This document shows, piece after piece, positions 22,200 to 32,721 of a stretch of 64,000 nucleotides of DNA; the stretch's first letter is position 1; each line of letters starts with the position of its first letter. The translations under genes and the position numbers were made by a program. The notes beneath the pieces were generated by a model, which searched no databases, was not told the origin of the DNA, and worked only from the letters and a program-made list of their open reading frames with translations. The stretch covers positions 179,380,927 to 179,444,926 of the forward strand of contig CM062295.1 of assembly GCA_031216915.1 (NCBI GenBank), in the 5' to 3' direction. Source of the DNA: Pictodentalium vernedei (lineage: Eukaryota > Mollusca > Scaphopoda > Dentaliida > Dentaliidae).

Positions 22200-23035
22200 A
22201 ACAAGAGCAACGCGAAGTGCAGCATATGCCCCCTTCTGCAATATCGTGGATAGAATTACATATAAACCCCCCCCCCCCCCCCCCCCAAAAAAAACGGGAT
22301 TAGTCTTGCAGAACTTTAGTCATAGAGCGGAAACCAATTTCAAGTGTATTTAACATTGGAGGTCACTGTGACCTTGACCGTTGGCACATCATAGCCAAAA
22401 TAAAGGGGCTTATTCCACTCATCATACCTAACCCACATATGAAGTTTGGTAAAGATCCAGTTGGTAGAACTTTAGTTACAGAGCAAAAACCAATTTCAAG
22501 TGTAATTAACACTGGAGGTCACTGTGACCTTGACCTTTGGCACATCATGGTCAATATAAAGAGGCTTCTTCCACTCATCATACCTAACCCACATATGAAG
22601 TTTGGTAAAGATCCGATTGGTAGAACTTTAGTTATAGAGCAGAAACCAATTTCAAGTGTATTTAACACTTGAGGTCACTGAGACCTTGAACTTTGGTACA
22701 CCATGGTCAAAATAAATAGGCTTCTCCCACTCATCATACCTAACCCACATATGACGTTTGGTAACAAAACAGTTGGTAGAACTATAGTTATAGAGCGGAA
22801 ACCAATTTCAAGTGTATTTAACATTGGAGGTCACTGTGACCTTCAACTTTGGCACATCATGGTCAAAATAAATAGGCTTCTTCCACTTATCATACCTAAC
22901 CTGTATATGAAGTTTGGTAAAGATCTGGTTGGTAGAACTTTAGGTAATTGACGGAATGTGAAAAGTTAATGGACAGACGAAGGATGATGGATGCCGGACA
23001 CCAAATGACGGACATGGTGAAAACATAATGCCCTC
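22200..23035. mobile_element. tandem-core element with 155-bp units
   Basis: The start block CAAGAGCAACGCGAAGTGCA is followed by a C20 run and then units repeating every ~155 bp, each with GGTAGAACTTTAGTTATAGA, AACCAATTTCAAGTGTATTT, GGAGGTCACTGTGACCTT and TCATACCTAACCCACATATG (anchors near 22308, 22461, 22617, 22774 and 22931). It ends in GGACAGACGAAGGATGATGG and CGGACACCAAATGACGGACA, a degraded ACGG/ACAG microsatellite. This layout matches the bivalve pearl / HINE-type organisation as I recall it. Confidence 0.75.
22267..22286. repeat. C20-A8 homopolymer run
   Basis: Twenty C then eight A within the element start. Confidence 0.9.
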
Positions 23036-23512
23036 GAAAAAATTTCTCTGGGACATAATAACATAAGAACAAAACCAGATTTGCACCCTAAGAAAAATCA
23101 TGATGAGCAATTCCCAAGTTGTCATATTCTCAGCTCAAAAACAACTCTGGACGACAGATTTAAATGGGAATTCTTTAGTTTTATAACGGGAGGTTAAACA
23201 AGAATGTGGAACTGGTGGTACGTTTCTGTCAAAAATGGTAATATGGAATAAACAAATATTGCAAGCGAGTATTTCTTAAAAAATGCTTTGAAAGAAATTT
23301 AAATTTTGTAATTTGGTCTCCTCAGCATAATTAAGTATTGACCAAGCATTCATCTGATGAAATTTCCAGGCACACTGTGTTAACTGATAAATAAGAATGT
23401 GAGTGTACTGCAAAGAACATTTCAGCACCAGTTTAAAGGTGTACCATACCATACCATAGACTGAATTTAACTGGACAAGTACATGACAGAATGTTGAACC
23501 AGGTAGTGTGTC
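23036..23512. other. unassigned sequence
   Basis: No feature recognised other than A/T runs. Confidence 0.4.
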
Positions 23513-23763
23513 TTAACCCTTTACCCAACGTAACGGCCAAAACCGGCCAGCGCTATTCTCAAAAATCGCCAATTAATTTTCAAAATATTTTCATTTTTTG
23601 TCTCAAAAACATAGGTTATGACCCCTCGTTGGAACGAGCTCGTTGAGCTTGTTCCAACAAGGGGTCATAACCTATGTTTTTGAGACAAAAAACGAAAAAA
23701 ATTAGTTATTCAAGAATTTTTTTTGCAAGTGTCGTCTGCTTTTCATGTTAGGTAAAGGGTTAA
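23513..23763. mobile_element. palindromic TTAA element family A, copy 4 (second subfamily)
   Basis: TTAACCCTTTACCCAACG and ATGTTAGGTAAAGGGTTAA termini. The arms differ from copy 1: CATAGGTTATGACCCCTCGT pairs with AAGGGGTCATAACCTATG. The subterminal region has AACGGCCAAAACCGGCCAGC. The right TTAA is also the left TTAA of the next element. Confidence 0.85.
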
Positions 23764-24042
23764 CTGATTTGAGTGCTAAAACCACTTTATTGGCTTTACA
23801 CTATTTGCATTAGCCTGTTGTTTGCTCGGCAGTAGAAAAGAAATGTTTATGTAAAATTGTTTTGCTACAATTTATTGGAAAGTTCCAACATGCACTCTCC
23901 AATAAATTATAACAAAACAATTGTTCATGAACAAAATCTTATAAAACTAACTCTCCCCTTACTGGTAGCACAGTATCATTGCAGAAACATACTCACATTA
24001 CAAATCACCTTTAAAAAATAATGTAGCTTTCTACAATGTTAA
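23760..24042. mobile_element. palindromic element family C, copy 3
   Basis: Begins TTAACTGATTTGAGTGCT on the TTAA that ends family A copy 4. Includes TTGCTACAATTTATTGGAAA paired with CTCCAATAAATTATAACAAA. Ends near GTTAACTGG at 24038. Confidence 0.75.
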
Positions 24043-24159
24043 CTGGATAGTGTCATTTGTGTGCAAAGCACACTATACCGGTAGTAAATCCCAGCATTTG
24101 CATTCTTGATTATTGGTTAATGCTTGACACAGACAGAAATGAAAAGGTATTATATAAAA

Positions 24160-25075
24160 TCTGAAAGCTTTATGCACATCCACAGACCCTACCTAAACAT
24201 ATGAACACACTTTCAATGTTTTAAATTAAAATTCCTAGAAGCCTTTTGCCACAAATCAATTGTCTAACAACAAAAGTGGCACGACAGGAGCCATATGGGG
24301 CTGGATAAAAAAATTCAAAACCATCCAAGAGACCCTACCTGAACATATGAACACACTTTAAGCATTTCAATTTAAAACCCCTATGAGCCTTTTGCCAGAA
24401 ACTGATTCTTCTCTAATGACAAAATTGGTGCTACGGGTGTCACATGAGGCCGAATCAAAAATCTGAAATCTTTACGCACATCTAGACACTCTACCGGAAC
24501 ATATGAACAACATTTCACCAGAAACAGATTCTCTTAGAACAAAAGTGGTGCTACGGATAACATATGGGAGCTGAATTAAAAATCACAAACCTTTGTGCAC
24601 ATCTAGAGACCCTACCAGAACATATGAACACACTTTCAACCTTTCAAGTTTAAACACCCAGGAGCTTTTGCTTGAAACCGATTCTCTAATGACAAAAGTG
24701 GCTCTATGGGCACCACTTGGGTCTGAATTAAAAATCCAAAACCTTTATGTACATCTAGACATCTCATTGGAACGTATGAACACATTTTCAACATTTCAAA
24801 TTAAAACCTGTAGGATATTTTTGCCACAAACCGATTCTCTAATGACAAAAGTAGCGCTATGGGTGCCCCATGGGGCTGAATCAAAAATCCAAAACCCTTA
24901 TGTTCACCTCTTGAAACTCTGCTGGAACATATTAACACGCTTTCAATGTTTTGAATTAAACCACTAGGAGCCTTCCACTGTAAACTGATTTTCTAACAAG
25001 AACATGGGGCCAAATCAAAATCCCAAAACCTTTATGAACACTTCAGCATTGTTTAAATGTTTTGCATTACATACT
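24160..25075. repeat. tandem array, about 150-155 bp, six units
   Basis: CATATGAACACACTTTCAA-type anchors lie near 24199, 24344, 24499, 24618, 24772 and 24927 (spacings about 145, 155, 119, 154, 155; the third is shortened). Each unit has GACCCTACC, TTTTGCCAnAAACnGATTCT, TAATGACAAAAGTGGnGCTA and GGGGCTGAATCAAAAATCC. Open frames here are repeat artefacts. Confidence 0.85.
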
Positions 25076-25243
25076 CTTGGTGATATGAAGCAGGGACATT
25101 GGGACGTACGGAGATCACCACAATATCCCTGCTTATTTTTAAAAATGCGGGGATAATGAATCATTCTCTATATGTAGATTTTAAAGTAAGCAAAGTACTC
25201 ATGTGTTTCTAAAATTAAACCTCAGAACTGTCCATTTTATCAT

Positions 25244-25433
25244 TTAACCCATTAACAATGATCACTGGCCAGGGCCATTCACAAAAATGGTGATTTTTTT
25301 CAATTTTATCTCACAAATATAGCTCATTACATCTCTTGGAACACCTTCCAATGAGGAGTCATAAGCTATATTTTTACTTATTCAAGAAGTTCTTTGAAGT
25401 GTTGTCAACTATTCATGCTAGGTAAAGGGTTAA
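25244..25433. mobile_element. palindromic TTAA element family A, copy 5, shortened
   Basis: TTAACCCATTAACAATGATC start and ATGCTAGGTAAAGGGTTAA end. The core is reduced to TTGGAACACCTTCCAATGAG. Confidence 0.7.
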
Positions 25434-27315
25434 TTAAGCCAGCTGAAATATCCACTGGGGAAATATCTGTTTTTCCTATCGGACCAAATCAGCTGTTCTT
25501 AATTATATTACTTGCGTGTTTTAAGCCTGTAGACCTGAGTGGGAAGAGCTCTGAGAACATTTTCACCAAGTTACCAATGATGTCACCTCCACCACTTGGA
25601 GGCACCATGAATGTGAGCATAACGCTTAAATGCTGCTAACTGTAAGAAGTGAGGGAAACAATATCTCCCATTATCACCTGGAGTATCATATTGGCAATTA
25701 ATATAAGAAAATCTTCCTCCCCCACCAACCCAAATCAGCATACTCATTTTCTCCATTTTTTCTTTTGGTTTAAGAACATCAAGGTTATATCAGGTGTTTT
25801 TTTTAATACTAGGGTCCATAGTATCCAGACAGAACCACAGAGTACTGCAAGAGCCCTTGCAGGAAACTATCAGACTTTTGCAATCTACTAACTAGCAACT
25901 AAAAGAGCTCTTGATCAGCTGTGGTTTGATTGACAGAAGCCATTATCATGCTGTATTGAAAAATGTTGAAAGCCACTTCGATGAGTTTACACTGTATGCA
26001 TTAGCATGTTGTTTGCCAAGTTAAACCTATTGCTCCCCTTGTGGGCAGCACAGTATCTTAATAAATTTGAAAAACAATTTTGCCAACTAAACTCTAATTG
26101 CACTGCGCTGCCATGCTCCCACAAGAGCAAACAGAGTGAAGTTCCTGGGCTAAGAAACCAAATGGAAGTTATCATGAACAATTTCAAAGTCATGAACCAT
26201 GCATACGATGTCCATTGCACTTACAAGTGGGCAAGCATGCCTCCGAATAAACCCTTATCACTGATCTTTATACAACTGGATTCCTGGAACATCAACAAAA
26301 AACACTGCAACTCAATCTGGCCCCTCAGGATGACATCAATTCAATTAACATTCTAACTCCTCCCACTGATGACATTTGATGATGTGAAAGATGTTATGCT
26401 GTGACAGCAGTCACAATGTAACAGCTTTCACTTCATCAAACATTATGGTATTTACCTAGCATGACAACTAGTTACATGGTATCAACTTTCCAATCTTTTT
26501 TTTGCCAATAAATGTGTAAATATTCAATTTCCATTGCTGTGAAAAGTGTGCACATCATCAACAAATTCATTTTTCACATTTTGTTTCTCACATTTTTGGT
26601 GTATATTCTTTAAAAATCGATTCCCAATTGTGAGGCATCACAAAATTGAAAACCAAGAGTTTTTTTGTTTGTTGAATATTGTTTATTTATAGCAACACAT
26701 GCTCCACCCCCCCCCTCCTCCCCACACACACACTCTTAAGATCACAGCAGTTAAGATACTTTTCTCCATGTGGCCAATGAGCATGCCAGCAATTCAGTTT
26801 AAAAGAGATCAATGGCCCTCACCTGGACTTCGCTTAAAAAGTTAGTTCATGTAAACATATGAGTTTCATAAGCAGTGTTGTTCAACAACATTCAAAAACA
26901 TTTGCTTCAAATCCTTACTGTTCAAAATGAAAAACTACAGCTGATCAATGTTGAACAATGCAGTAACAAAGTTATTTATATTTGAATAATAAGATAAAGG
27001 TTAAATGAACAGATGAAAATGAAAATTAACAGGAAAAGAAAACCAAAAGAAAGAAAAATGACAAATAATTTTTTTTTAAATATTTGAATGCATACTTTCT
27101 CAGTTCTCTAAATTTGATATAGATTGACACATATAAGGTGTCTGGCCAAATTAGGATTTACACAGTATAATTCTGGGAACTGAATATCACCTTTGCTACT
27201 TGAAAATATGCGATTAAGAAAAATATTTAAGAAACCATAAATTTTGTCTCATCCTTCTACTCTGGTAAAAAAATTAATATTTAATCCATTATAATTTTTT
27301 CTTGTGCTCATCTCT
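25434..27315. other. mostly unassigned; family C fragment inside
   Basis: About 25950-26060 resembles the interior of family C (ACTGTATGCATTAGCATGTT, GGCAGCACAGTATC). The open frames at 25394-25639, 25649-25891 and 26006-26356 have no recognisable domain. On the minus strand a good acceptor (CTCACTTCTTACAG) lies at about 25640, but no frame behind it fits a donor. C/T-rich tracts lie near 26707-26735. Confidence 0.4.
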
Positions 27316-27586
27316 TTAACCAGTATAAAGGTCATAACGACCCTACACTACTAAAAAAATTGCCAATCAAAGTTTAAGATTTCTTTCAATGTTTGCTTTA
27401 AATATTAAGATTTTTTTCCATGTTTGCCTCCAACTTATATTGGATGACACCTCATTGGAATGAATTTGTTGAGCTCATTCCAATTAGGAAGTAAGAAAAA
27501 ATATTTTGGAGGCAAAAAATGAAAATTTTCATTTTTTTTCTAGAAAATATTTTGCAAGTGACTTGTCAGGTTAGGTGGAGGGCTAA
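27316..27586. mobile_element. palindromic TTAA element family A, copy 6, degraded
   Basis: Starts TTAACCAGTATAAAGG. The core TGACACCTCATTGGAATGAA pairs with CATTCCAATTAGGAAGTAA. It ends CAGGTTAGGTGGAGGGCTAA. Confidence 0.65.
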
Positions 27587-27699
27587 TTTGGTAAAATCAC
27601 TCATTTAATTTGAAAGTGGTTGACAGAATAAACCAACTAATGGCACACAGTTGTTAAACACCAAACCATTTACCACATATCTAGTTCAAATTTTGATCT

Positions 27700-27898
27700 G
27701 TTTATTGTTTATTGTGGATTTATGTCACTTTTAGCAACTACAGCTATTTCTCAACTGCAGTCAAGTTAAGTCAGTTGTTTATACTTAAGTTGACCATATC
27801 AGATGATTCACGCACACCAGGTATTGGTCAGTGTATCCAATAAAACAAGTAAATCATAACTTTTCTACCACAGAAAAAAACACTGCTCCACTTCCCAG
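27700..27898 (-). mobile_element. SINE-H copy, variant tail
   Basis: TTTATTGTTTATTGTGG, ATGTCACTTTTAGCAACTAC (a tail variant also at 54686 and 59379), then AGTTAAGTCAGTTGTTTATA and CTGCTCCACTTCCCAGATTT. Confidence 0.65.
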
Positions 27899-28252
27899 AT
27901 TTGATATGATAATTGTATTTGTGTTATGGAGATAGTCCCGTTAACTGAATAATGCCTAAAACAATCATTTGAAGGTGATAAATGCACCTCTGCATGTAGA
28001 GCTTTGAAATTTTGGAATGTGCGGTCTTACCCGAGGTCATGTCTGCAAAGTTTCATCAAAATCAATTAAAAAAATGTATGTGAAGTTGCACACCTAAAAA
28101 TTGCATATAGAAATCCTTATTAAGTCTTAAGTTTAAGGGAGATAACTTGATTAGTATTATTGCAGCTTGAAAATTAGGGAATGTGTGCATGTTAACTAAT
28201 AAGACATCATTCCTAAAAAGTTTTAATTAAAATCATATCATCTACTTAGAAT

Positions 28253-28467
28253 ACAGTACAAGTCAAAATAAGTTGTAGGATAACTGCTATAAACTATGTA
28301 TCTTTCTCTTCCTATACTGATAAGATCAGAATCTGACCTCACTTTCTGGAAAGCTTTCACTCAGAGCTTTCCAGAAAATGAGGTCAGATTCTGATCTTAT
28401 CAGTGCAGGAGCAGCAGTATACTTCGTTTATTGCGGTTATGCTACAACTTATTTTGACTTGTACTGT
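28253..28467. repeat. nested double palindrome
   Basis: Outer arms ACAGTACAAGTCAAAATAAG (28253) and ACTTATTTTGACTTGTACTG (about 28446) enclose an inner palindrome at 28316-28404. The inner arms, about 40 bp, run from ACTGATAAGATCAGAATCTG to its complement, with one indel-like difference. Confidence 0.85.
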
Positions 28468-28673
28468 AAGTTGCACAAAGAATTTCACACAAAATCTGTA
28501 CTGGTATTAAATCAAAGTTCAGGAGAAGATAACTTAGTTAAAATTATCATTGCTCTAAAATTTGGTAATATGTGCTTGTTTACTCATTAGTGGTCAAGTT
28601 TGAAAAGTTTCATCAAAACTGGTTCAAACAGGCAGGGGAAGCAGTGCTGTGAATACAAGAATATAATATTAGA

Positions 28674-28820
28674 ATGTTCCTTTTCATGTTCTATCGGTCG
28701 ATAGTACCTGAGTTTGTGTGATTTCTGAAATAAAACCTGAAGCAGCGAAGCTGCTGAAGGTTTTATTTCAGAAATCACACAAACTCAGATACTATCAACC
28801 AAAAGAACATGAAAAGAAAC
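28674..28820. repeat. foldback palindrome with about 70-bp arms
   Basis: GAGTTTGTGTGATTTCTGAA pairs with TTCAGAAATCACACAAACTC. The arms extend out to TTCCTTTTCATGTTC / GAACATGAAAAGAAAC with a few mismatches. The tip is GCAGCGAAGCTGC. Confidence 0.85.
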
Positions 28821-29330
28821 GTTTTAATTATTTTATTATGCCGAACAAAAAATAGCTTTCATTGTTAAGCTTTCACTGCAACATGCCATCAATCTTGTAA
28901 TAAAAATGTAGTCGAATCCAAAAACATGACGTCATTTCGAACGAATGACATCTCTTTAGGAGTTTCTAGATCACCAAATTCGAAAATGACTTGTCTCAAG
29001 TGCTGTCGCTTTGGGAGTTTCCATATCACCAAATGCCAGTGTTTACAACTGTATCATGTTGTTCATGTTATAATTCATTTTTAATGCTTGTGTGATAAGT
29101 GGTATAATGGAATATAAATTCATGTTTCTTGGACGACGACAGTTGTTAGAATTAAGTGGAGTGAAACAATTTATTTTGAACCTGAGGCTGAGGCTCAGTG
29201 ATGTCGAGGAGTACTAAACTTGTGGAAATATAATTAACTGAAGTCATAACTAACATTCAGGATTCACTGAAGTGGTGAACAACAGGTGAGTTTTTAATAT
29301 TTCTGATTCTTTTGAATTCATTATTTGCAG

Positions 29331-29372
29331 TTAAATTTGAAAACACATCCAATGAAGATGATATATTTGTTG
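29331..29372 (+). CDS. plus-strand exon candidate (42 nt)
   Basis: Acceptor GAATTCATTATTTGCAG and donor GTAAGT flank 42 nt. Two frames are plausible: KFENTSNEDDIFV (phase 1-1) or a start-like MKMIYLL (phase 0). A GTGAGT donor only 45 bp upstream (29286) would make an unusually short intron, and splicing the two segments gives a stop in the likely frame. Coding status is uncertain. Confidence 0.3.
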
Positions 29373-29780
29373 GTAAGTTTGTGTCTTTCGGTGAAGAAAA
29401 AAGTTAATCCGACACAGTGCCAGCGTTTGGTGTTGAGAAATTCCAACCAGAGCGTGCGTAATCGACGCAGATCAATGGTAGTGGAGCTTACATTTTCTTT
29501 GTTCTCATGTCTCCAGGGAAGAACGTTCCGATAGTACCCGTGGTTTTCCCCAAAACTCCAGTACTATGACTTTTAGAAGGTGTCAAATTAACCAATCACG
29601 AGTGATGTTACAAACGTGAGTCATAATAATCTCATTTAGAGACCTATATTAAATTTAAGTTCAAAAGGATATAAGCTAATTAATACTGTCACAGATTGAA
29701 AATTTAGAAATATGTGTATGTTCACTTGTCAGTGGTGATGTTTGAGAAGTTTCATCAAAATCAGTTCATACATAAAGTCA

Positions 29781-30373
29781 AGACTGGCTGATGTCTTATA
29801 TTTGTGTTACCCACTTCACTGGAATCAGATTTCAAGTGCTGTACAAGGAAAACAGAATAAGCTGTCACAGAAGACAAACACTGATTTACTTTCTATGTCT
29901 TTAACAGGAGAAATACAAGTAAAAATTAATTAACCCTCAACCCTATGAATATGGAATATATGTCAAACCAAAACATTCAAAAATAGACAATCAAATTAAA
30001 AAAAAATTAATTCAACCCTGGCTCATGGTTCATTATAATCAGTGATCCCAGTTTAGAGATTATACTTGAAAAATAGTTTTCTCAGTTATCTGAGAAAACA
30101 TATTGAAGCTGGTAGGTCAGGTGGCACATGACCAGTCTCCGAACCTGCATGATGTCATGTGGCACCTGGGTAGGAGAAAAAAAATTATCTACATTGGGTC
30201 TTGGGTGAGGGATGGGAAATCTCACACTTTGGGAAAGATAAATGGGCCAGAAACTCAGCAAGCTTCAAGGAGTCTGGTGTAAATATCTCTCCCCTCAGGT
30301 CATAAAAGATTTTACTATTCCCAATGATGATAAAACAGTCTGTGTAAAGCCTAAAAGATTGATGCCCCTCTCT
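29781..30373. other. unassigned sequence
   Basis: Nothing recognisable except A-rich runs. The last 13 bp are the left target duplication of the next SINE. Confidence 0.4.
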
Positions 30374-30575
30374 ATTTATTTATTTATTGGTGTTTAAGGC
30401 CACATATTTCTGCACAATGGCTAATCATGATCACAACATGGATATAAAGTCAAGTCCAGCCAACTGTTTATACCCATGTTGCCCATTGATTACCAGGTCC
30501 TATTTTATCAGTAAAACAGAACTTGTTAACCACCACAGTAAACAAGCACTGCTTCAGTTCCCAGATTCTCATGGG
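30374..30575 (-). mobile_element. SINE-H copy with target-site duplication
   Basis: Flanked by GATGCCCCTCTCT (30361-30373) and GATGCCTCTCTCT (30576-30588), 12 of 13 matching. (TTTA)n tail, GTGTTTAAGGCCACATATTT, head CCAGATTCTCATGGG. Part of the middle (GAGGACTTCCACC) is deleted. Confidence 0.85.
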
Positions 30576-30666
30576 GATGCCTCTCTCTAAGAGAGAAGCA
30601 AAGAAGCTTGGGGTCTCAAAATGCAACCATGTGACTTTATCATGTAATTTATTCATACCATTTCCA

Positions 30667-30811
30667 CCCTTTATCTAACATAACCATCAAAACCAGCTTG
30701 CACAATTCATAATTTTTTTTTAATAAAAACAGCTTATGACACACACATTTGAATGAGATTGTTCCAATGAAGGGGTCATAAGCTATGTTTTCTAGGCAAA
30801 AAAGGGAAATT
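30667..30811. mobile_element. family A copy 7, left part, interrupted by the DIRS element
   Basis: CCCTTTATCTAACATAACCA and the hairpin centre TTGTTCCAATGAAGGGGTCA and AAGCTATGTTTTCTAGGC place this as the left two-thirds of a second-subfamily family A element. The sequence breaks at GGGAAAT and continues at 39511 on the other side of the DIRS element. Confidence 0.7.
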
Positions 30812-30844
30812 TAAATTTTATAGTAAATTTCCTTTCTTATTATA

Positions 30845-31095
30845 CCTACCACAATTGTTTAGTACAGGGCTTGCACTACAGTGGATGTCCCTAACTCGGA
30901 TAATATACTCTCTATTTTTGTCTTTCCCAAGCAAATTGTGAAAGAAAAGTGGTGCAAAAGCACCGAGAAAAAATAAGCTAAAACTGGGTCGAGATCAACC
31001 GGCACAGACCCAGTATGGGACGCTCTCTTCCAAGTACAACTCCACGACTTCCGTTGCCAGTGCGCATATACGTCGCTAAAGACTCATTCTTTTCG
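30845..31095. repeat. DIRS left inverted terminal repeat
   Basis: About 250 bp matching the complement of 39253-39500, e.g. GGCTTGCACTACAGTGGA, AACTCGGATAATATACTCTC, GGTGCAAAAGCACCGAG, ACTGGGTCGAGATCAACCGG and AAAGACTCATTCTTTT. A few substitutions and small indels separate the two. The outer 34 bp (30811-30844) are specific to this end. Confidence 0.9.
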
Positions 31096-31174
31096 AATCT
31101 GCCAACGTTAGAGTTATGTGATCATCTGGGAGGAAGAATTCTTGCCCGTATAAGAAGATGGGAGGGCCTCCATG

Positions 31175-31262
31175 TAAACAATTGTGGTAGGTATAATAAG
31201 AAAGGAAATTTACTATAAAATATAAATTTCTTATCAACCTACTCACAATTGTTTACTACAGG
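31175..31262. repeat. DIRS internal complementary region (ICR)
   Basis: The first half (to about 31222) is the complement of the left terminus: TTGTGGTAGGTATAATAAG, GAAATTTACTATAAAA. The second half (AAATTTCTTATCAACCTACT, CACAATTGTTTACTACAGG) is the complement of the right terminus near 39480-39513. So the ICR equals the complement of both ends joined, as expected for the template that completes the ends of a circular DIRS intermediate. It lies just inside the 3-prime terminal repeat, as in DIRS-1. Confidence 0.85.
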
Positions 31263-31459
31263 CTGAATAGACAATAGGCTAGAGGGAATCGCATAACCAA
31301 CCCACACATAACCCCAGTGCACTGGAACCGTGAAGCAGAAGGAAGAGGTCCCGAGGCTTATCAACCATAACGTCACAATCATTTGTAAAAGACAATGAAA
31401 GGAGACATATGGGTCCATGTGACACACAGACAGTAACAGCGCAAGGCTGAAACTGACCT

Positions 31460-32559
31460 TCAAGAAGCCAAATGGCTAGGGCAGACAACAGCCTGAGCAG
31501 AAGAAAGAGGACCCAAGGCAAAAAGGTCCTCCGCCTGCTCCTGCAACTGACACAGATAGAAGGTGGAGAAAGTAGAGGCATTTCTCCAGTAGGCTGCCTG
31601 CATAACATCCGACAACTTGCCGGAGTTAGAATAAGCCCAAGAGGAAGACAATGCACGCACCTCGTGGGCAGATATACGATTGGTAATACAATCGCCAGCT
31701 GCTAAACGACCGTAACCCGTACGAATAGCAAGACAAATCCATCGAGAAATGGATTGAGGAGAGATCTTCTGTCGACCAGGAATAAGAGACAGAAAAAAAT
31801 GTTTCCTGCCTTTCTGTATGAATCGTGTCCGATCGAGATAAATGTGAATAGCACGGACCGGACAGAGCAAAGGGCGATTACCCTAAACTGAAGGAAGAGC
31901 CCTGATACAGATAGGAGGAGGAGTAGTATCTGGTAACTGATTCTTGTCCAGAAAAGAGCAATCAGTGGTAAAAGTAACACTGTTGGGAGAGCTCCTAAAA
32001 AAGGCCGGGTGAACCGAGAGGGCGTGAAGCTCACTAACCCGTCTGGCAGAAGCAAACCCCATCAGAAATGCTGTCTTATATGTGAGAAAATGCATATCCA
32101 CCTGGGATAAACGTTCGAACTGCGTCCCCCCCCCCCCCCCCCCCCCCCCAAGCAAAGCAGCATCCATGAAAGATTCCATCGTGGGGTAAGCTGCAAAATC
32201 CGAGGCCTTTTCAAAGAAAAGTGCCCAACAAGCTTGGAGAGGTAAGGATTAGTGCCGATACGATGCTTCCCCACATAAGAAAAAGTCTCTGAAAGCACTG
32301 ACCTGTAACCCTTGATGGTAGCAGGCTGGAGACCCCGAGAATCAAACAGATATACCAGAAACTCCGCAATCTGTGAAATCGAAGGATTGGCATAATCAAC
32401 AGAGTGATCAGCACACCATCGACAGAAGACCTTCCACTTAGCTGCATAAGCTAAACCAGTGGAGTGCCTCCTTGAAGAAGAAATGCACTCTGCTGCTCGT
32501 CTCGAAAAACCTCGACGGAGGAGACAGGACCTGACACAAAGATATGCGTAAAGGCACAA
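31460..32559 (-). pseudogene. DIRS tyrosine recombinase, frameshifted
   Basis: N-terminal SAM-like core-binding half (32559 to about 32150): STGLAYAAKWKVFCRWC, ISQIAEFLVYLF, PATIKGYRSVLS. The catalytic half continues in another frame after a C24 run (32126-32149): ASARRVSELHALS holds the first Arg; after an in-frame TAG at 31883-31885 come LCPVRAIHIYLDRT, AHEVRALSSSWA (the HxxR box), and YWRNASTFSTFYL with the Trp and terminal nucleophilic Tyr. All catalytic residues can still be read, but one homopolymer frameshift and one nonsense codon break the gene. The enzyme would integrate circular DIRS DNA by site-specific recombination. Confidence 0.85.
32126..32149. repeat. C24 homopolymer inside the recombinase pseudogene
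   Basis: Twenty-four C on the plus strand (poly-Gly when translated) exactly where the reading frame switches. The length may be unstable or mis-assembled. Confidence 0.9.
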
Positions 32560-32721
32560 TAAAGTCGGGTCGACGTGAAACCTCCTCGGGTGACCTTGTC
32601 AAAAGAAGGTCGCGATGTAGAGGGAGACATGCCGGAACCGCCGCCATCAGCGAGCGGAGCTGATTGATCCACACCACTGAGGCGACAGGGGAGCGATCAG
32701 AATGATTCGGCAAATGCAGGT

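Larger units (their letters stand above)
27960..29780. repeat. dispersed element rich in foldbacks, with repeated AGTTTCATCAAAATC block
   Basis: The block GnAATGTGnnnnTnTnnnCT...AAAGTTTCATCAAAATCAnTT recurs near 28010-28065, 28170-28240, 28560-28625 and 29700-29765, usually after GGGAGATAACTTnnTTA-like sequence. Between copies lie two long palindromes listed separately. Probably one composite element or a series of related insertions; the boundaries are not defined. Confidence 0.5.

Noticed and set aside
25540..25645. Minus-strand exon behind the CTCACTTCTTACAG acceptor
   Set aside because: Frames either stop early or have no acceptable donor.
28927..28934. TGACGTCA, a perfect CRE-like site
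   Set aside because: An 8-bp palindrome is expected about once in a window this size, and there is no supported promoter beside it.
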